Positions 24,699 to 34,402 of a DNA stretch of 64,000 nt are shown here, piece by piece. The DNA is taken from NCBI RefSeq assembly GCF_008033385.1, contig NZ_ML701731.1, positions 98,710 to 162,709 on the forward strand, given 5' to 3'. Each line of letters opens with the position of its first letter. Position 1 is the stretch's first letter. Both the position numbers and the translations under genes were made by a program. Origin of the DNA: Algibacter pacificus. Its GTDB lineage: Bacteria; Bacteroidota; Bacteroidia; Flavobacteriales; Flavobacteriaceae. Below the pieces are notes generated by a model, which worked only from the letters and a program-made list of their open reading frames with translations, did no database searches and had not been told where the DNA came from.

Positions 24699-26429
24699 TT
24701 AAATAAGGTTCATGCTTTTTAAAATATCTTCCGCTTTAGTATCAAGAGAAGCTTCGGTTGTTTTGAAGTTTTCAACAGCTGCTAATTCGGTGTTTACGCT
24801 CACGTAGAATTTTATTTTAGGTTCTGTTCCACTTGGGCGTAATGCTACTTGGCTACCATCTTCAGTATAATAAATTAATACGTTAGATTTAGGAACATCA
24901 ATAGTTGTTTCTTCACCTGTAGAGGTGTTTTTAGAGGTAGAAGCTTCGTAATCTTCAATTTTAACAACTTTAGAGCCGTTGATGTTGGTGTATGGTTTTT
25001 GGCGCGCATCAATCATCATTTGTTTGATTTCTTCAGCACCTTCAATTCCTTTTTTAGTTAAAGAGATTAATTTTTCTTTGTAAAAACCGTGTTCTGTATA
25101 TAATTGAAGTAATTCTTTAAAGAATGAGCTTCCGTTAGATTTAGAAATTGCAGCAATTTCGCAAGCTAATAGGGTAGAGGTTACGGCATCTTTATCGCGA
25201 ACAAAATCGCCAACCATAAAACCAAAACTTTCTTCTCCACCACCAATAAAATCTAATTCTGGAAAATCGTGAATTAATTTAGCAATCCATTTAAAGCCGG
25301 TTAAAACAATTTTACTTTCTACGCTATAAGCGGTGGCTAGTTTGCTTAGCATTGGGGTAGAAACTATTGTTGAGGCAATAAATTCTTTCCCTTTTATTTT
25401 TCCATCCGCTTTCCATTGTTTTAATAAGAAATCGGTCATCATTAACATGGTTTGGTTTCCGTTTAATAATTGTAATTCACCATCGGCATTACGTACAGCA
25501 ACACCTAAACGATCACAATCTGGATCGGTACCAATAACGATGTCAGCATTTACTTTATCGGCTAATTCTAAAGCCATTTTTAGAGCAGCAGGTTCTTCCG
25601 GGTTAGGCGATTTTACTGTTGGAAAACCGCCATCTGGAGCCTCTTGTTCTTTTACAATATGCACATTTTTAAATCCGGCACGTTTTAAAGTTTCAGGAAC
25701 TGCGGTAATGGAAGTGCCGTGTAAAGATGTAAACACAATAGTTAAATCATCTTTAGCAGCTTGTGTTGCTCCAACAGATCCGTTTTTAACAGAAGCATCG
25801 ATAAATACATCATCTACATCTTTTCCTATATATTTTATTAAATCGTTGTTGGCTTCAAATTTAATATCGGCATAATCCAAATCGTTAATTAGTTTGATAA
25901 CCCCGCTATCATGTGGTGGTACTAATTGTCCCCCGTCTTGCCAGTATACTTTATATCCATTATATTCTGGAGGATTGTGTGATGCTGTTAAAACAATTCC
26001 GCAATGGCAGTTTAAATGTTTCACGGCAAAAGATAATTCTGGTGTTGGGCGCAAATCTTCAAATAAGTAAACTTCAATCCCATTTGCCGAAAATACATCG
26101 GCAACTACTTTTGCCAGCGATTTACTGTTATGTCTGCAGTCGTAAGCTATTACGGCTTTTGGTGTTTCGTTTGGAAATTGTTTATGTAAATAATTGCTTA
26201 AACCTTGAGTGCTTTTTCCTAAGGTGTATTTGTTAATGCGGTTTGTTCCAACGCCCATTATGCCGCGCATTCCACCTGTTCCGAATTCTAAATCTTTATA
26301 AAAACTTTCTTGTATGTCTTTTGGTGTATTTGCAATACTATCTTTTATAGTTTTTTGCGTTTCCTGATCGAAAGTTGGAGTTAACCAAGCGTTTATTCTG
26401 TCTAAAATTTTAGGTTCAATGTGTATCAT
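24699..26429 (-). CDS. Phosphoglucomutase/phosphomannomutase family enzyme
   Basis: The protein has 576 aa. The catalytic phosphoserine loop is TASHNPPEYNGYKVYW, the metal loop is GTDPDCDRLGV, the sugar-binding loop is GGEESFGFM and the phosphate-binding loop is RPSGTEPKIKFY. All four key motifs are intact. It interconverts hexose 1- and 6-phosphates, feeding glycan and nucleotide-sugar synthesis. The length and sequence type match the long phospho-sugar mutases of Bacteroidota and Firmicutes. It lies between a lipid-type ABC exporter and a glycosyltransferase. Confidence 0.95.
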   Translation of the reverse strand: MIHIEPKILDRINAWLTPTFDQETQKTIKDSIANTPKDIQESFYKDLEFGTGGMRGIMGVGTNRINKYTLGKSTQGLSNYLHKQFPNETPKAVIAYDCRHNSKSLAKVVADVFSANGIEVYLFEDLRPTPELSFAVKHLNCHCGIVLTASHNPPEYNGYKVYWQDGGQLVPPHDSGVIKLINDLDYADIKFEANNDLIKYIGKDVDDVFIDASVKNGSVGATQAAKDDLTIVFTSLHGTSITAVPETLKRAGFKNVHIVKEQEAPDGGFPTVKSPNPEEPAALKMALELADKVNADIVIGTDPDCDRLGVAVRNADGELQLLNGNQTMLMMTDFLLKQWKADGKIKGKEFIASTIVSTPMLSKLATAYSVESKIVLTGFKWIAKLIHDFPELDFIGGGEESFGFMVGDFVRDKDAVTSTLLACEIAAISKSNGSSFFKELLQLYTEHGFYKEKLISLTKKGIEGAEEIKQMMIDARQKPYTNINGSKVVKIEDYEASTSKNTSTGEETTIDVPKSNVLIYYTEDGSQVALRPSGTEPKIKFYVSVNTELAAVENFKTTEASLDTKAEDILKSMNLI

Positions 26430-26529
26430 GTTGGTATAATTAGGTTTGTAACAAATGAGGACAAAAGTAAGGAATTGTTAAAGATTATTTTTTATAAACA
26501 GGCGATTTTGATGTTATTGAGGTGTTTTT

Positions 26530-27498
26530 TTACTTTTTCTTAATAGTTGGGCTTAAATTTAATTCATCTTTAATTAAATATCGTTTTTTATTAGGTCTGT
26601 TTCGTAAAATAATTTCACCTAAAAAGCCTGCAACAAAAAATTGTGTACCAATGATCATGGTTGTAAGAGCAATGTAAAATTGCGGACGTTGAGTAATTAA
26701 ACGTCCGGCTCGATCTAAAAATAATTTATCGATACCAAGGTAGAGTGCAAAAGCGAAGCCAATGGCAAACATAATAAAGCCTAATGCCCCGAAGAGGTGC
26801 ATGGGGCGTTTTCCAAAGCGTGATAGAAACCAAATAGTAATTAAATCTAGAAAACCATGGATAAAGCGGTCTATGCCAAATTTAGTTTCGCCGTATTTTC
26901 TAGCTTGATGCTGAACAATTTTTTCACCAATTTTAGAAAAGCCAGCATTTTTAGAAAGCACAGGGATATAGCGGTGCATTTCGCCATTAACATTAATGTT
27001 TTTTATAACGTCTTTTTTGTAGGCTTTTAGTCCACAGTTAAAATCGTTTAGTTTAACACCCGATGTTTTTCTAGCCGCCCAATTAAATAATTTTGAAGGC
27101 AGATTTTTGGCAATTACAGAGTCGTAGCGTTTTTTTTTCCAGCCAGAAACTAAATCGAAACCATTGGCTATAATCATATTATACAGTTCGGGTATTTCAT
27201 CTGGACTATCTTGTAAATCAGCATCCATGGTAATAACAACGTTTCCTGTGGCTTTATCAAAGCCGGCATGTAAGGCTTGTGATTTTCCAAAGTTTCGTAA
27301 AAACCGAATGCCTTTTACGTTTTGGTTTTTAGCTGAAAGGTTAGAAATTATGTTCCATGATCCATCGGTACTACCATCATCTATAAAAATAATTTCGTAC
27401 GAAAAACTGTGAGATTGCATAATGCGTACAATCCAATCGTGTAATTCGGTTATGGATTCTTCTTCATTAAGTAGTGGTATAACTACTGATATATTCAT
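26530..27498 (-). CDS. Glycosyltransferase family 2, DPM1/GtrB-like
   Basis: The protein has 322 aa. The N-terminal GT-A domain has VVIPLLNEEESI, the nucleotide site IIFIDDGSTDGSW and the DxD-type MDADLQDSPDEIPEL. Two C-terminal membrane spans are near 235-260 and 275-300. Such enzymes move a sugar from a nucleotide donor onto polyprenyl phosphate at the inner membrane. The basic C-terminus ends TIKKK. It sits after a DUF4199 gene, a pairing I recall as common in Flavobacteriia. Confidence 0.93.
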   Translation of the reverse strand: MNISVVIPLLNEEESITELHDWIVRIMQSHSFSYEIIFIDDGSTDGSWNIISNLSAKNQNVKGIRFLRNFGKSQALHAGFDKATGNVVITMDADLQDSPDEIPELYNMIIANGFDLVSGWKKKRYDSVIAKNLPSKLFNWAARKTSGVKLNDFNCGLKAYKKDVIKNINVNGEMHRYIPVLSKNAGFSKIGEKIVQHQARKYGETKFGIDRFIHGFLDLITIWFLSRFGKRPMHLFGALGFIMFAIGFAFALYLGIDKLFLDRAGRLITQRPQFYIALTTMIIGTQFFVAGFLGEIILRNRPNKKRYLIKDELNLSPTIKKK

Positions 27499-27537
27499 GT
27501 ATATATTTTCAAATAATAAAGTTCAAAAATACAGAAA

Positions 27538-28071
27538 TTATTCCTTGTTCGGGTTGTTTTTTTTCAAAGCAGCGGCAACAATTAATCCTATAATAGCAAA
27601 GAATATTAAACTTTGCGCTAAAGACTTAATTTGGGTACCAACGGCAAAGGTGTCTTGTTTTTCAATTTCATCAACCGATTGAGCTATGGCTTCTACTGGG
27701 GCGTTCATGTTTTTCATAAACGATTCGGTATTGCTTATCAGGATGTTTTTTATTTCAATAGCAGCATCGGTATCAATAAAATTAAATAAGAATACGGTAA
27801 AAACAGTGCTTATTATCACGCCTATGGCTACTGTTATAAAATAAGAAGAGAAAGTCTCTTTAAAGGAAAGAAAACCATTAAAAGCACTTTTTATTTTAGC
27901 TGTGGCAAAAACACCGTAGCCTATCACTGTTAAAGGTAAAACTAATAACATAATCCAGTAGTTTACCAATAAGTTTAGGTTTATTGCATAGGCTATAAGT
28001 GTAAAAAGCGAAAGACCAAGGCCTAAATAAAGACCGTAATTTGTAGCTATAGATTTTATTGTTTTTTCCAT
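27538..28071 (-). CDS. DUF4199 membrane protein
   Basis: The protein has 177 aa with four hydrophobic spans (about 12-32, 36-55, 72-98, 148-168). The family hallmark GvfatAKIKSAFNGFLSFKETFSSYFITVAIGVII is near 50-85. Function is unknown. It is 39 bp upstream of the family 2 glycosyltransferase on the same strand. A -7-like TACCTTTG lies at 28121-28114 on the minus strand. Confidence 0.88.
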   Translation of the reverse strand: MEKTIKSIATNYGLYLGLGLSLFTLIAYAINLNLLVNYWIMLLVLPLTVIGYGVFATAKIKSAFNGFLSFKETFSSYFITVAIGVIISTVFTVFLFNFIDTDAAIEIKNILISNTESFMKNMNAPVEAIAQSVDEIEKQDTFAVGTQIKSLAQSLIFFAIIGLIVAAALKKNNPNKE

Positions 28072-28167
28072 ATTATGTTTTCATTAAATAGTTTTAAGTA
28101 CACTATTAGTGTTCAAAGGTAATAAAACGTTACATTTGCGGGGATAAAAATATATTAAAAAAAAGTG

Positions 28168-28197
28168 TTGTTAATTTATAAATTTTACTTAAATTTG
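28168..28197 (+). promoter_or_regulatory. Bacteroidota primary promoter of rpmE2
   Basis: TTG at 28168-28170 and TAAATTTG at 28190-28197 are 19 nt apart, the consensus -33/-7 arrangement of the Bacteroidota housekeeping sigma factor. The gene starts at 28234. Confidence 0.8.
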
Positions 28198-28233
28198 CAC
28201 TTCTAAAATTGAAAAGAATAAAAGCATTTAGCG

Positions 28234-28485
28234 ATGAGAAAAGGTATACACCCAGAAAATTATAGATTAGTAGCGTTTAAAGATATGTCTAATGAAGATG
28301 TGTTTATTACTAAATCTACAGCAAATACAAATGAAACTCTTGAGGTTGACGGTGTTGAATATCCATTAATAAAAATGGAAATTTCTAGAACATCTCATCC
28401 TTTTTACACTGGTAAATCTAAATTAGTAGATACAGCTGGTCGTATTGATAAATTCAAAAACAAATACGCTAAATTTAAAAAATAA
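28234..28485 (+). CDS. rpmE2: 50S ribosomal protein L31, type B
   Basis: The protein has 83 aa and begins [19 protein letters not shown]. It has the type B features: insertion [25 protein letters not shown] and a C-terminal [18 protein letters not shown]. The zinc-ribbon cysteines of type A L31 are absent, so it does not need zinc. It has its own consensus promoter and a terminator. Confidence 0.97.
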   Translation: MRKGIHPENYRLVAFKDMSNEDVFITKSTANTNETLEVDGVEYPLIKMEISRTSHPFYTGKSKLVDTAGRIDKFKNKYAKFKK

Positions 28486-28508
28486 ATTTAGTTTACATTT
28501 ATAAAGAG

Positions 28509-28540
28509 AGCCTTCATATTTAATATGCAAGGCTTTTTTG
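28509..28540 (+). terminator. Rho-independent terminator of rpmE2
   Basis: An 11-bp stem with one bulge, AGCCTTCATAT (28509-28519) and ATATGCAAGGCT (28523-28534), is followed by six T. Confidence 0.8.
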
Positions 28541-28714
28541 CATATTTATATTTTGGTGACTATAATTATAGTAACTCCCTTTTAGTTTGTTATAACTACT
28601 TGAAACGGTTTGTGTTTTAGTGCTGGTAATAAAAGTATTTACAAGAGCTTCTTGAATTTCTTTTGTTTTAAATTTTTGCTGTTTTTCTGTTTATGATATT
28701 GCTGTAAGTTTAGT

Positions 28715-28749
28715 GCAAAAAAAAGCCTTAACTTTTACATTAAGGCTTT
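28715..28749 (-). terminator. Rho-independent terminator of rho
   Basis: A perfect 10-bp stem, AAAGCCTTAA (28722-28731) and TTAAGGCTTT (28740-28749), leads into a T run on the minus strand (A run 28717-28724 on the plus strand). It is 19 bp past the rho stop. Confidence 0.85.
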
Positions 28750-28768
28750 CGTGTTTATATTGGAATTC

Positions 28769-30451
28769 TTATCCGTTCATTGAGATTAGGAACTCTTCGT
28801 TGTTTCTAGTTTGTTTGAAACGTTCGTTAATAAATTCCATAGCTTCCACAGGATTCATGTCTGCTAGATATTTACGCATCACCCACATACGTTGTACGGT
28901 GTTCTCATCGAGTAAAATATCATCGCGACGTGTGCTTGAAGAGGTTAGATCGATTGCAGGGAAAATTCTACGATTAGAAATTTTTCTATCTAATTGCAGT
29001 TCCATATTACCGGTTCCTTTAAATTCTTCAAAAATAACTTCGTCCATTTTAGAGCCTGTTTCGGTAAGTGCTGTGGCAATAATAGTAAGTGATCCTCCGT
29101 TTTCAATGTTTCGAGCCGCACCAAAGAAGCGTTTAGGTTTGTGTAGTGCATTGGCATCTACACCTCCACTTAATATTTTGCCAGAGGCGGGTTGTACAGA
29201 GTTGTAGGCACGTGCCAGTCGGGTAATAGAATCTAAAAGAATTACAACATCGTGACCGCATTCTACTAGGCGTTTTGCTTTTTCTAAAACAATATTGGCA
29301 ATTTTTACGTGTTCGTGAGCTTCTTTGTCAAAGGTAGAAGCAATAACTTCTCCACGTACATTTCGTTGCATATCGGTTACCTCTTCCGGACGTTCATCAA
29401 TTAATAAGATCATTTGATAAACCTCTGGGTGGTTTGCTGCAATGGCATTGGCAACATCCTTAAGTAACATGGTTTTACCCGTTTTTGGTTGCGATACAAT
29501 CATACCACGTTGTCCTTTACCTATAGGCGCGAACAAATCCATAATTCTAGTGGATATCGTACTTTGACGACCAGCTAAATTGAATTTTTCTTGAGGGAAT
29601 AAAGGGGTTAAATGTTCGAAAGCTACGCGGTCTCTTACTACGTTGGGATTTTGGCCGTTAATTCTTGTAATCTTAATTAGGGGAAAGTATTTTTCGCCTT
29701 CTTTTGGAGGACGTACCTGACCTAACACAGTGTCTCCAACTTTTAAACCGAATAAGCGAATTTGAGATTGCGATACATAGATATCATCTGGAGAGGATAA
29801 GTAGTTATAGTCTGACGAGCGTAAAAAGCCATACCCATCTTGCATAATATCTAAAACCCCTTCGCTTTCAATAATAGCATCGAACTCAAAATCTGGATCG
29901 CGATAGCGATTACGGGTGTCTTTATTACCATTATTTCCAGCGTGGGTATTGCCGTTTTTTTGGTTTTTATTTTGTTGATTGTTTTGCTCGCGTTTTGGTT
30001 GTTGTTTTGGTCTTGGGTTTGGCTGATTATCGTTTTTTCGATCCTTTGGTTGCGGGCGGGTTCTTGGTTTAGGTTTGTTATCGGTTTTAACCTCTACCTT
30101 TTCGGGTTTTTGTTCAATGTCTTTTTCAACTACAGGTTCTGCTGGTTTTGATTTGGGCGCTGTTTTAGAGGTTTTAGTATCTAAATCTGCAGTGCTTGTT
30201 TTTTTTGGTGTTGGTTTTTGTACTCGTTGCCTAGGTTTTCTTTGTTTTGGTTTATCAGAAACCGGTTTTTCTTCTGGTTTATTTGTGGTAACAACAGCAT
30301 CTACAGCTTTCGGGTCTGATGCTTGCGTGTCTAATATTTGATAAACTAAATCTAATTTTTTTAAAGAACGATACTTTGGAACGCTCAGTTTTTTTGCAAT
30401 CTCCTGTAAGTCAGTGAGCTTTTTTTCTTTTAATTGTGAAATTTCAAACAT
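28769..30451 (-). CDS. rho: Transcription termination factor Rho
   Basis: The product has 560 aa from the ATG at 30451. This start gives the normal N-terminus [22 protein letters not shown]; an open frame extends 27 codons further upstream but is AT-rich and not Rho-like. Domain order: the SAP-like N-domain; a basic, Pro/Gln/Asn-rich insertion (roughly 55-190); the RNA-binding cold-shock-like domain ([23 protein letters not shown]); and the ATPase with [30 protein letters not shown] and the Q-loop/R-loop region. E. coli Rho has 419 aa, so the insertion accounts for the extra length. Its leader contains an AACAACC/GGTTGTT hairpin at 30528-30550. Confidence 0.96.
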   Translation of the reverse strand: MFEISQLKEKKLTDLQEIAKKLSVPKYRSLKKLDLVYQILDTQASDPKAVDAVVTTNKPEEKPVSDKPKQRKPRQRVQKPTPKKTSTADLDTKTSKTAPKSKPAEPVVEKDIEQKPEKVEVKTDNKPKPRTRPQPKDRKNDNQPNPRPKQQPKREQNNQQNKNQKNGNTHAGNNGNKDTRNRYRDPDFEFDAIIESEGVLDIMQDGYGFLRSSDYNYLSSPDDIYVSQSQIRLFGLKVGDTVLGQVRPPKEGEKYFPLIKITRINGQNPNVVRDRVAFEHLTPLFPQEKFNLAGRQSTISTRIMDLFAPIGKGQRGMIVSQPKTGKTMLLKDVANAIAANHPEVYQMILLIDERPEEVTDMQRNVRGEVIASTFDKEAHEHVKIANIVLEKAKRLVECGHDVVILLDSITRLARAYNSVQPASGKILSGGVDANALHKPKRFFGAARNIENGGSLTIIATALTETGSKMDEVIFEEFKGTGNMELQLDRKISNRRIFPAIDLTSSSTRRDDILLDENTVQRMWVMRKYLADMNPVEAMEFINERFKQTRNNEEFLISMNG

Positions 30452-30646
30452 CGATGTATTTTGAATGTTATATATTGAATATAAAATTATGTTTTTTTGA
30501 AAAAATGAATTTTTATTCTGAAGAATTAACAACCTGTTATTGCGGTTGTTGGGAATTAATACTGCAATTATACAACTTTATTTTAATTTTTTAGTGTATT
30601 TTTTTAAAGAAAACCATTATTTTTGCCAAGTAATTAGTAAAAAAAT

Positions 30647-31057
30647 ATGTTACAACGTATACAAACCGTTTATTTATTAGTGGCAGCAGTAGTATCGGCT
30701 GGATTAATTTTTGTGTTCAACTTATGGACTACAAGCGTTGGTGAACTTGTTTTTGCTAAAGATTATATGCTGTATTTTGGCCTTTTTTTGGGTTCGGCGA
30801 TATTGTCTATAATTTCTATTTTTATGTTTAAAAACAGGAAGCTTCAATTTGTTTTGGGGCGACTAAACATCATATTAAACTTTATTTTATTAGGATTTTT
30901 TGTGTATCAATCACTAAATTTATCTGGAGAGACGGCGGTTTCAGAGAAAGGTATTGGCATGCTGCTCCCTCTTGTTTCTATCGTGTTATTGGCATTAGCC
31001 AATAAGGCCATCAAGAAGGATGAAGAGCTCGTAAAATCTGTTGATCGATTACGATAG
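30647..31057 (+). CDS. DUF4293 membrane protein
   Basis: The protein has 136 aa with four membrane spans. It begins MLQRIQTVYLLVAAVVSAG, the start typical of DUF4293. It is commonly found beside rho in Flavobacteriia and here is divergent from it. Function is unknown. A TATTTTTG -7 element is at 30618-30625. Confidence 0.88.
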   Translation: MLQRIQTVYLLVAAVVSAGLIFVFNLWTTSVGELVFAKDYMLYFGLFLGSAILSIISIFMFKNRKLQFVLGRLNIILNFILLGFFVYQSLNLSGETAVSEKGIGMLLPLVSIVLLALANKAIKKDEELVKSVDRLR

Positions 31058-31086
31058 ACCTAACATCTTAGTAGTATTAGTGCGTT

Positions 31087-31118
31087 AAAACTCCGAAGTG
31101 AAAACTTCGGAGTTTTTT
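31087..31118 (+). terminator. Rho-independent terminator
   Basis: A perfect 13-bp stem, AAAACTCCGAAGT (31087-31099) and ACTTCGGAGTTTT (31104-31116), has a GAAA tetraloop and trailing T. Confidence 0.92.
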
Positions 31119-31354
31119 AGTTTAACAGTTTAGAGTTGTAAATTATAATCCTTATTTTTTTTCGATAAATATTTGTTTTTGTAAGAAATTGTTGTAAGGT
31201 TGTTTTTTTCGTTATTTTTTAATTTATTTAGAGTTAAAAGGTTTTTTATTTCGCTAAAGTGTTAAATTTTTTTAATTTGTAGCCTTTTTATTCTTTTTTT
31301 TAAATATGCTTCACTATTTTTGAAACAAGTTATTAACCAATAATAAAAGATACT

Positions 31355-32074
31355 ATGAGAAAAAAACTACTTTTAGGCTTATTTTTAGCCATGGGGATTA
31401 CAGCAACAAGTTTTGCGCAAATGACAGAAACCCACACCGTAAAACCAAGTGATGGGGGAACCACATCTATAGAAATAAATGATACCGTAAGATTTGATGA
31501 TGGGGATATTTTAAACCTTCTTAACCTTGGGATATTAGATGTTAATTTACTCGTAAAGATAGAATGTACCAGTGCGCCTGCGGGAGTAAATAAAAATGAT
31601 TATTCACAACAAACTGTTTTAACACTTTCAGTACTTCAAAATATTTTGGACGCGATACTAAATGTTAATCCGCTTTCTGGTTTATTAGGCTTTAATGATC
31701 TTGTTTTTAGTGAAGCAGAAGGGGATTACGAATTTACTTTGAGTCGTGTTGATCCTGCACTAATTGGTTCAGGTACGTTAACTGAGTTAAAAGATTTTAC
31801 TATTGAGGTTGGACCTGAAGGTACGCTTGGGCTTGGTAATGTAGAGGGTACACCAGAATTTTCTGTTGTGAGTAAAAACGGAATGGTTACCGTTAATAAT
31901 GTAAATGATAGCGAAGTTACAGGTATGTCGGTTTACAGTCTTTCTGGGGCTCAAATTTATAAGTCTAATAAAGCTGTATCATCCATAGATTTAAGTGCTG
32001 TATCAGATGGTGTATATGTATTGTTAGTGCAAGATGGAGCGTCTACAACAACTAAAAAGTTTGTGAAGAACTAA
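31355..32074 (+). CDS. Secreted protein with T9SS type A sorting domain
   Basis: The protein has 239 aa with a signal peptide (about 1-21, TSFAQ). A unique N-terminal region of unknown fold follows. The C-terminal sorting domain (about 160-239) contains MVTVNNVNDSEVTGMSVYSLSG, SIDLSAVSDGVYVLLVQD and the ending TKKFVKN. This domain routes cargo through the type IX secretion system to the surface or medium. It is a single-gene unit with a TATTTTTG element at 31315-31322 and a terminator. Confidence 0.88.
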   Translation: MRKKLLLGLFLAMGITATSFAQMTETHTVKPSDGGTTSIEINDTVRFDDGDILNLLNLGILDVNLLVKIECTSAPAGVNKNDYSQQTVLTLSVLQNILDAILNVNPLSGLLGFNDLVFSEAEGDYEFTLSRVDPALIGSGTLTELKDFTIEVGPEGTLGLGNVEGTPEFSVVSKNGMVTVNNVNDSEVTGMSVYSLSGAQIYKSNKAVSSIDLSAVSDGVYVLLVQDGASTTTKKFVKN

Positions 32075-32100
32075 ATTAATAGTTAACTTAATTTTATAGA

Positions 32101-32130
32101 AACCACCTAATATTGTTTTTTTAGGTGGTT
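32101..32130. terminator. Bidirectional terminator overlapping a stop codon
   Basis: A perfect 10-bp stem, AACCACCTAA (32101-32110) and TTAGGTGGTT (32121-32130). The right arm contains the TAA stop (minus strand, 32123-32121) of the methyltransferase, so the coding sequence ends inside the hairpin. Confidence 0.85.
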
Positions 32131-32744
32131 TTGTTTTTTCTACCAATAAATCTAATTACAGAGGCGGTGCCTTTGTGAAAAAGACCTTCGGCTAACTCAA
32201 CTTGTTGTTCTTCGAGTAAAATAATTTCAAAATCGGGGAAATCTTTTTCAATCGTTTCTTTTGTAAATAGGAAGTCTTCATTTTTTGGTCCACCTATGTT
32301 TGGGTTTTTTTCTCTAAGTTTTAAATTGTTTTTACTAAAACCTTCCAGTATAATCATCCCGTTTGGTACGATTAATTCACTAATTTTTTTATGATATTTA
32401 GATAATAATGTTGGTGGGAAATGAGCAAAAATTAGAGCAGCACAGTTGTATGTTGTGTTTATGATGTCGAGATCAAAAAAGTTACCAACGGCGTAGTTAA
32501 TGGTTACATGTTCTTGTTGGCATAATTTTAGAGCTTTGTTTTTACCTTCAATACTAATATCAAAAGCGGTTACCTCTAGTCCTTTTTTTGCTGCGTAAAC
32601 GGCGTTTCTTCCTTCGCCTTCCGCTGGCAGTAAAATTTTTCCTTTAAGGTTGTATGCGTTAATGGTATTCTTAAAAAAAGTATTCGGTTCAATGCCGTAG
32701 GCGTAATCTTCAGAAGCATAGCGTTCATCCCACATATCTTTCAT
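32121..32744 (-). CDS. Class I SAM-dependent methyltransferase (TehB/TPMT-like)
   Basis: The protein has 207 aa and begins MKDMWDERYASEDYAYGIEPN, the typical opening of small TPMT/TehB-type methyltransferases. The SAM-binding glycine motif is modified to LLPAEGEGRNAVYAAKKG near residues 39-56, followed by VTAFDIS (acidic ribose-binding residue). The acceptor is unknown; thiols, tellurite or small molecules are possible. It lies 19 bp downstream of the flavoprotein gene. Confidence 0.87.
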   Translation of the reverse strand: MKDMWDERYASEDYAYGIEPNTFFKNTINAYNLKGKILLPAEGEGRNAVYAAKKGLEVTAFDISIEGKNKALKLCQQEHVTINYAVGNFFDLDIINTTYNCAALIFAHFPPTLLSKYHKKISELIVPNGMIILEGFSKNNLKLREKNPNIGGPKNEDFLFTKETIEKDFPDFEIILLEEQQVELAEGLFHKGTASVIRFIGRKNKTT

Positions 32745-32763
32745 TTTATTTATTATTATAAGA

Positions 32764-33951
32764 TTAATTTATTTTGTTTAAATGCTTGGCTAAAAACACG
32801 CCCATGCTAGCACAAGCTTGTAATAGATAGCCACCTGTTGGAGCATCCCAATCAAGCATTTCCCCAATACAAAATGAATTGGGCATATTTTTTAATTCAA
32901 AATTCTTGGTAACAGCGTTCAAGTCGATACCGCCAACGGTAGAAATGGCTCGGTCAATTGGTGCTGTGTTTTGTATGACTAGCGGGAATTTTTTGATGTT
33001 TTTTATTAATAAGTCTACATTTAAGTACTCTTCTTTAGATAAATAGGTTTTTAATAAATCGATTTGAGCCCCACTTAACTTGAGTTCTTTTTTTAAGATT
33101 TCAGAAATGTTTCTATATTTTGATTCTTTTATTTTAGAATTTAGCTTTTCTAAATTTAAAGAAGGTTTAAAATCGATAAAAATAGCCGTTTTTGAATTTT
33201 TAGCTAGCTGTGCTCTAATTTGTGGACTTAGCGCGTAAATAGCATTTCCTTCTAGTCCAAATTTTGTAATAACGACTTCTCCTTTTTGGGTGCTATTATT
33301 ACAAGAAATCGCAATGTTTTTTAATGGTGTGCCTTCGTGTTGTTTAAGAAACGAAGGTTTCCAACCTATTTGATAGCCGCAGTTGGAGGCTTGAAAAGGT
33401 TTTGTTTTAATGCTTTTTTCCGTAAAGGTATTAAGCCAATCTCCTTTAGATCCTGTAATTTTCCAGCTACTTCCGCCTAAAGAAAAAACGATATAATCGG
33501 TTTGTATGGTTTTATTATTAATTATAGGATTTTTGTTAGAATCCCATCCAGAAAAAAGGTGTTCATATTTAAATACAACGTCTTTTTCATTCAGAAAATT
33601 AAGAATTGCCGTAAGTACTTCAATAGGTTTAATACCTGCTTTTGGATATACTCTTTTACTACTTCCTATATATGTTGGAATGCCTATTTTATCAAGCCAA
33701 TCTCTAAAATCGGAATTGGTGAAATTAAGTAGGGCTTGTTCTAAAACATCATGTGGGGTGTAGCGTTTAATGAATGGGTTAATGGGTTCGGAATGTGTTA
33801 AGTTGAAGCCTCCTTTACCCGCAACCAAGAATTTTCGCCCTGCGGTTTTGTTTCTTTCATAAATAGTGATATCAAATTTTTCGGTATCAAGAAAAGCAGC
33901 TAGTAAAAAAGTTGAAGGTCCAGCACCTATAATAGCAATTTGTTTTTTCAT
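32764..33951 (-). CDS. HI0933-like FAD-dependent oxidoreductase (TIGR03862 type)
   Basis: The protein has 395 aa. The N-terminal dinucleotide motif is IIGAGPSTFLLAAFLDTE. AGRKFLVAGKGGFNLTHSE is the HI0933-family signature, and the C-terminal FAD motif is FCIGEMLDWDAPTGGYLLQACASMG. These flavoproteins are of uncertain function; related BaiN acts on bile acids, but that cannot be inferred here. It is the upstream gene of a two-gene unit with the methyltransferase. Confidence 0.9.
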   Translation of the reverse strand: MKKQIAIIGAGPSTFLLAAFLDTEKFDITIYERNKTAGRKFLVAGKGGFNLTHSEPINPFIKRYTPHDVLEQALLNFTNSDFRDWLDKIGIPTYIGSSKRVYPKAGIKPIEVLTAILNFLNEKDVVFKYEHLFSGWDSNKNPIINNKTIQTDYIVFSLGGSSWKITGSKGDWLNTFTEKSIKTKPFQASNCGYQIGWKPSFLKQHEGTPLKNIAISCNNSTQKGEVVITKFGLEGNAIYALSPQIRAQLAKNSKTAIFIDFKPSLNLEKLNSKIKESKYRNISEILKKELKLSGAQIDLLKTYLSKEEYLNVDLLIKNIKKFPLVIQNTAPIDRAISTVGGIDLNAVTKNFELKNMPNSFCIGEMLDWDAPTGGYLLQACASMGVFLAKHLNKIN

Positions 33952-34402
33952 GAAATAAAAATAGGGATTATTAGATTTTTTTTAGATGTTAATGATGGCT
34001 ATTTTCTGTTCCTTTTTTTTGCTAGATTATCCTAATCAAACTCATGAGGTTTTTTTAAAAATGATAGTTAAATGGTTTAATATTAACTATATGCTGATGT
34101 AATCTTGAGTGTTTTTAAATTTGAAAAGTATCCTTTATATTGAATTTTACGTAAAGCATGGCTGTGTTTTTTATTGGGTATTAAACGAATTTACTGCTTT
34201 TTTGTAAAACTTAAAATATTCTTCGTCGCGTCAAGTTTCGTTATAAATATTTATTAATTCCTAACGGAAGAATATATTCTTGTTAAGAATTAAAAATAAA
34301 AGCTAAACTTCTGTATAAAAGAAGGTTATTGATATATTGATAGACTACCTTTGCAGAAAATTGTTAAGTTAACATTTTTAACTAAAAAAAGAAAAGAAAA
34401 TA
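33952..34402 (+). promoter_or_regulatory. Long intergenic region with promoter of the SHOCT gene
   Basis: This 451-bp AT-rich stretch has no convincing gene. TACCTTTG at 34346-34353 is a good -7 element, giving a leader of about 45 nt for the gene at 34403. No RNA family or strong hairpin was recognised in the remainder. Confidence 0.6.

Noticed and set aside
28541..28715. Minus-strand open stretch between rpmE2 and rho terminators
   Set aside because: No start codon, and the frame runs through the rpmE2 terminator; no known family.
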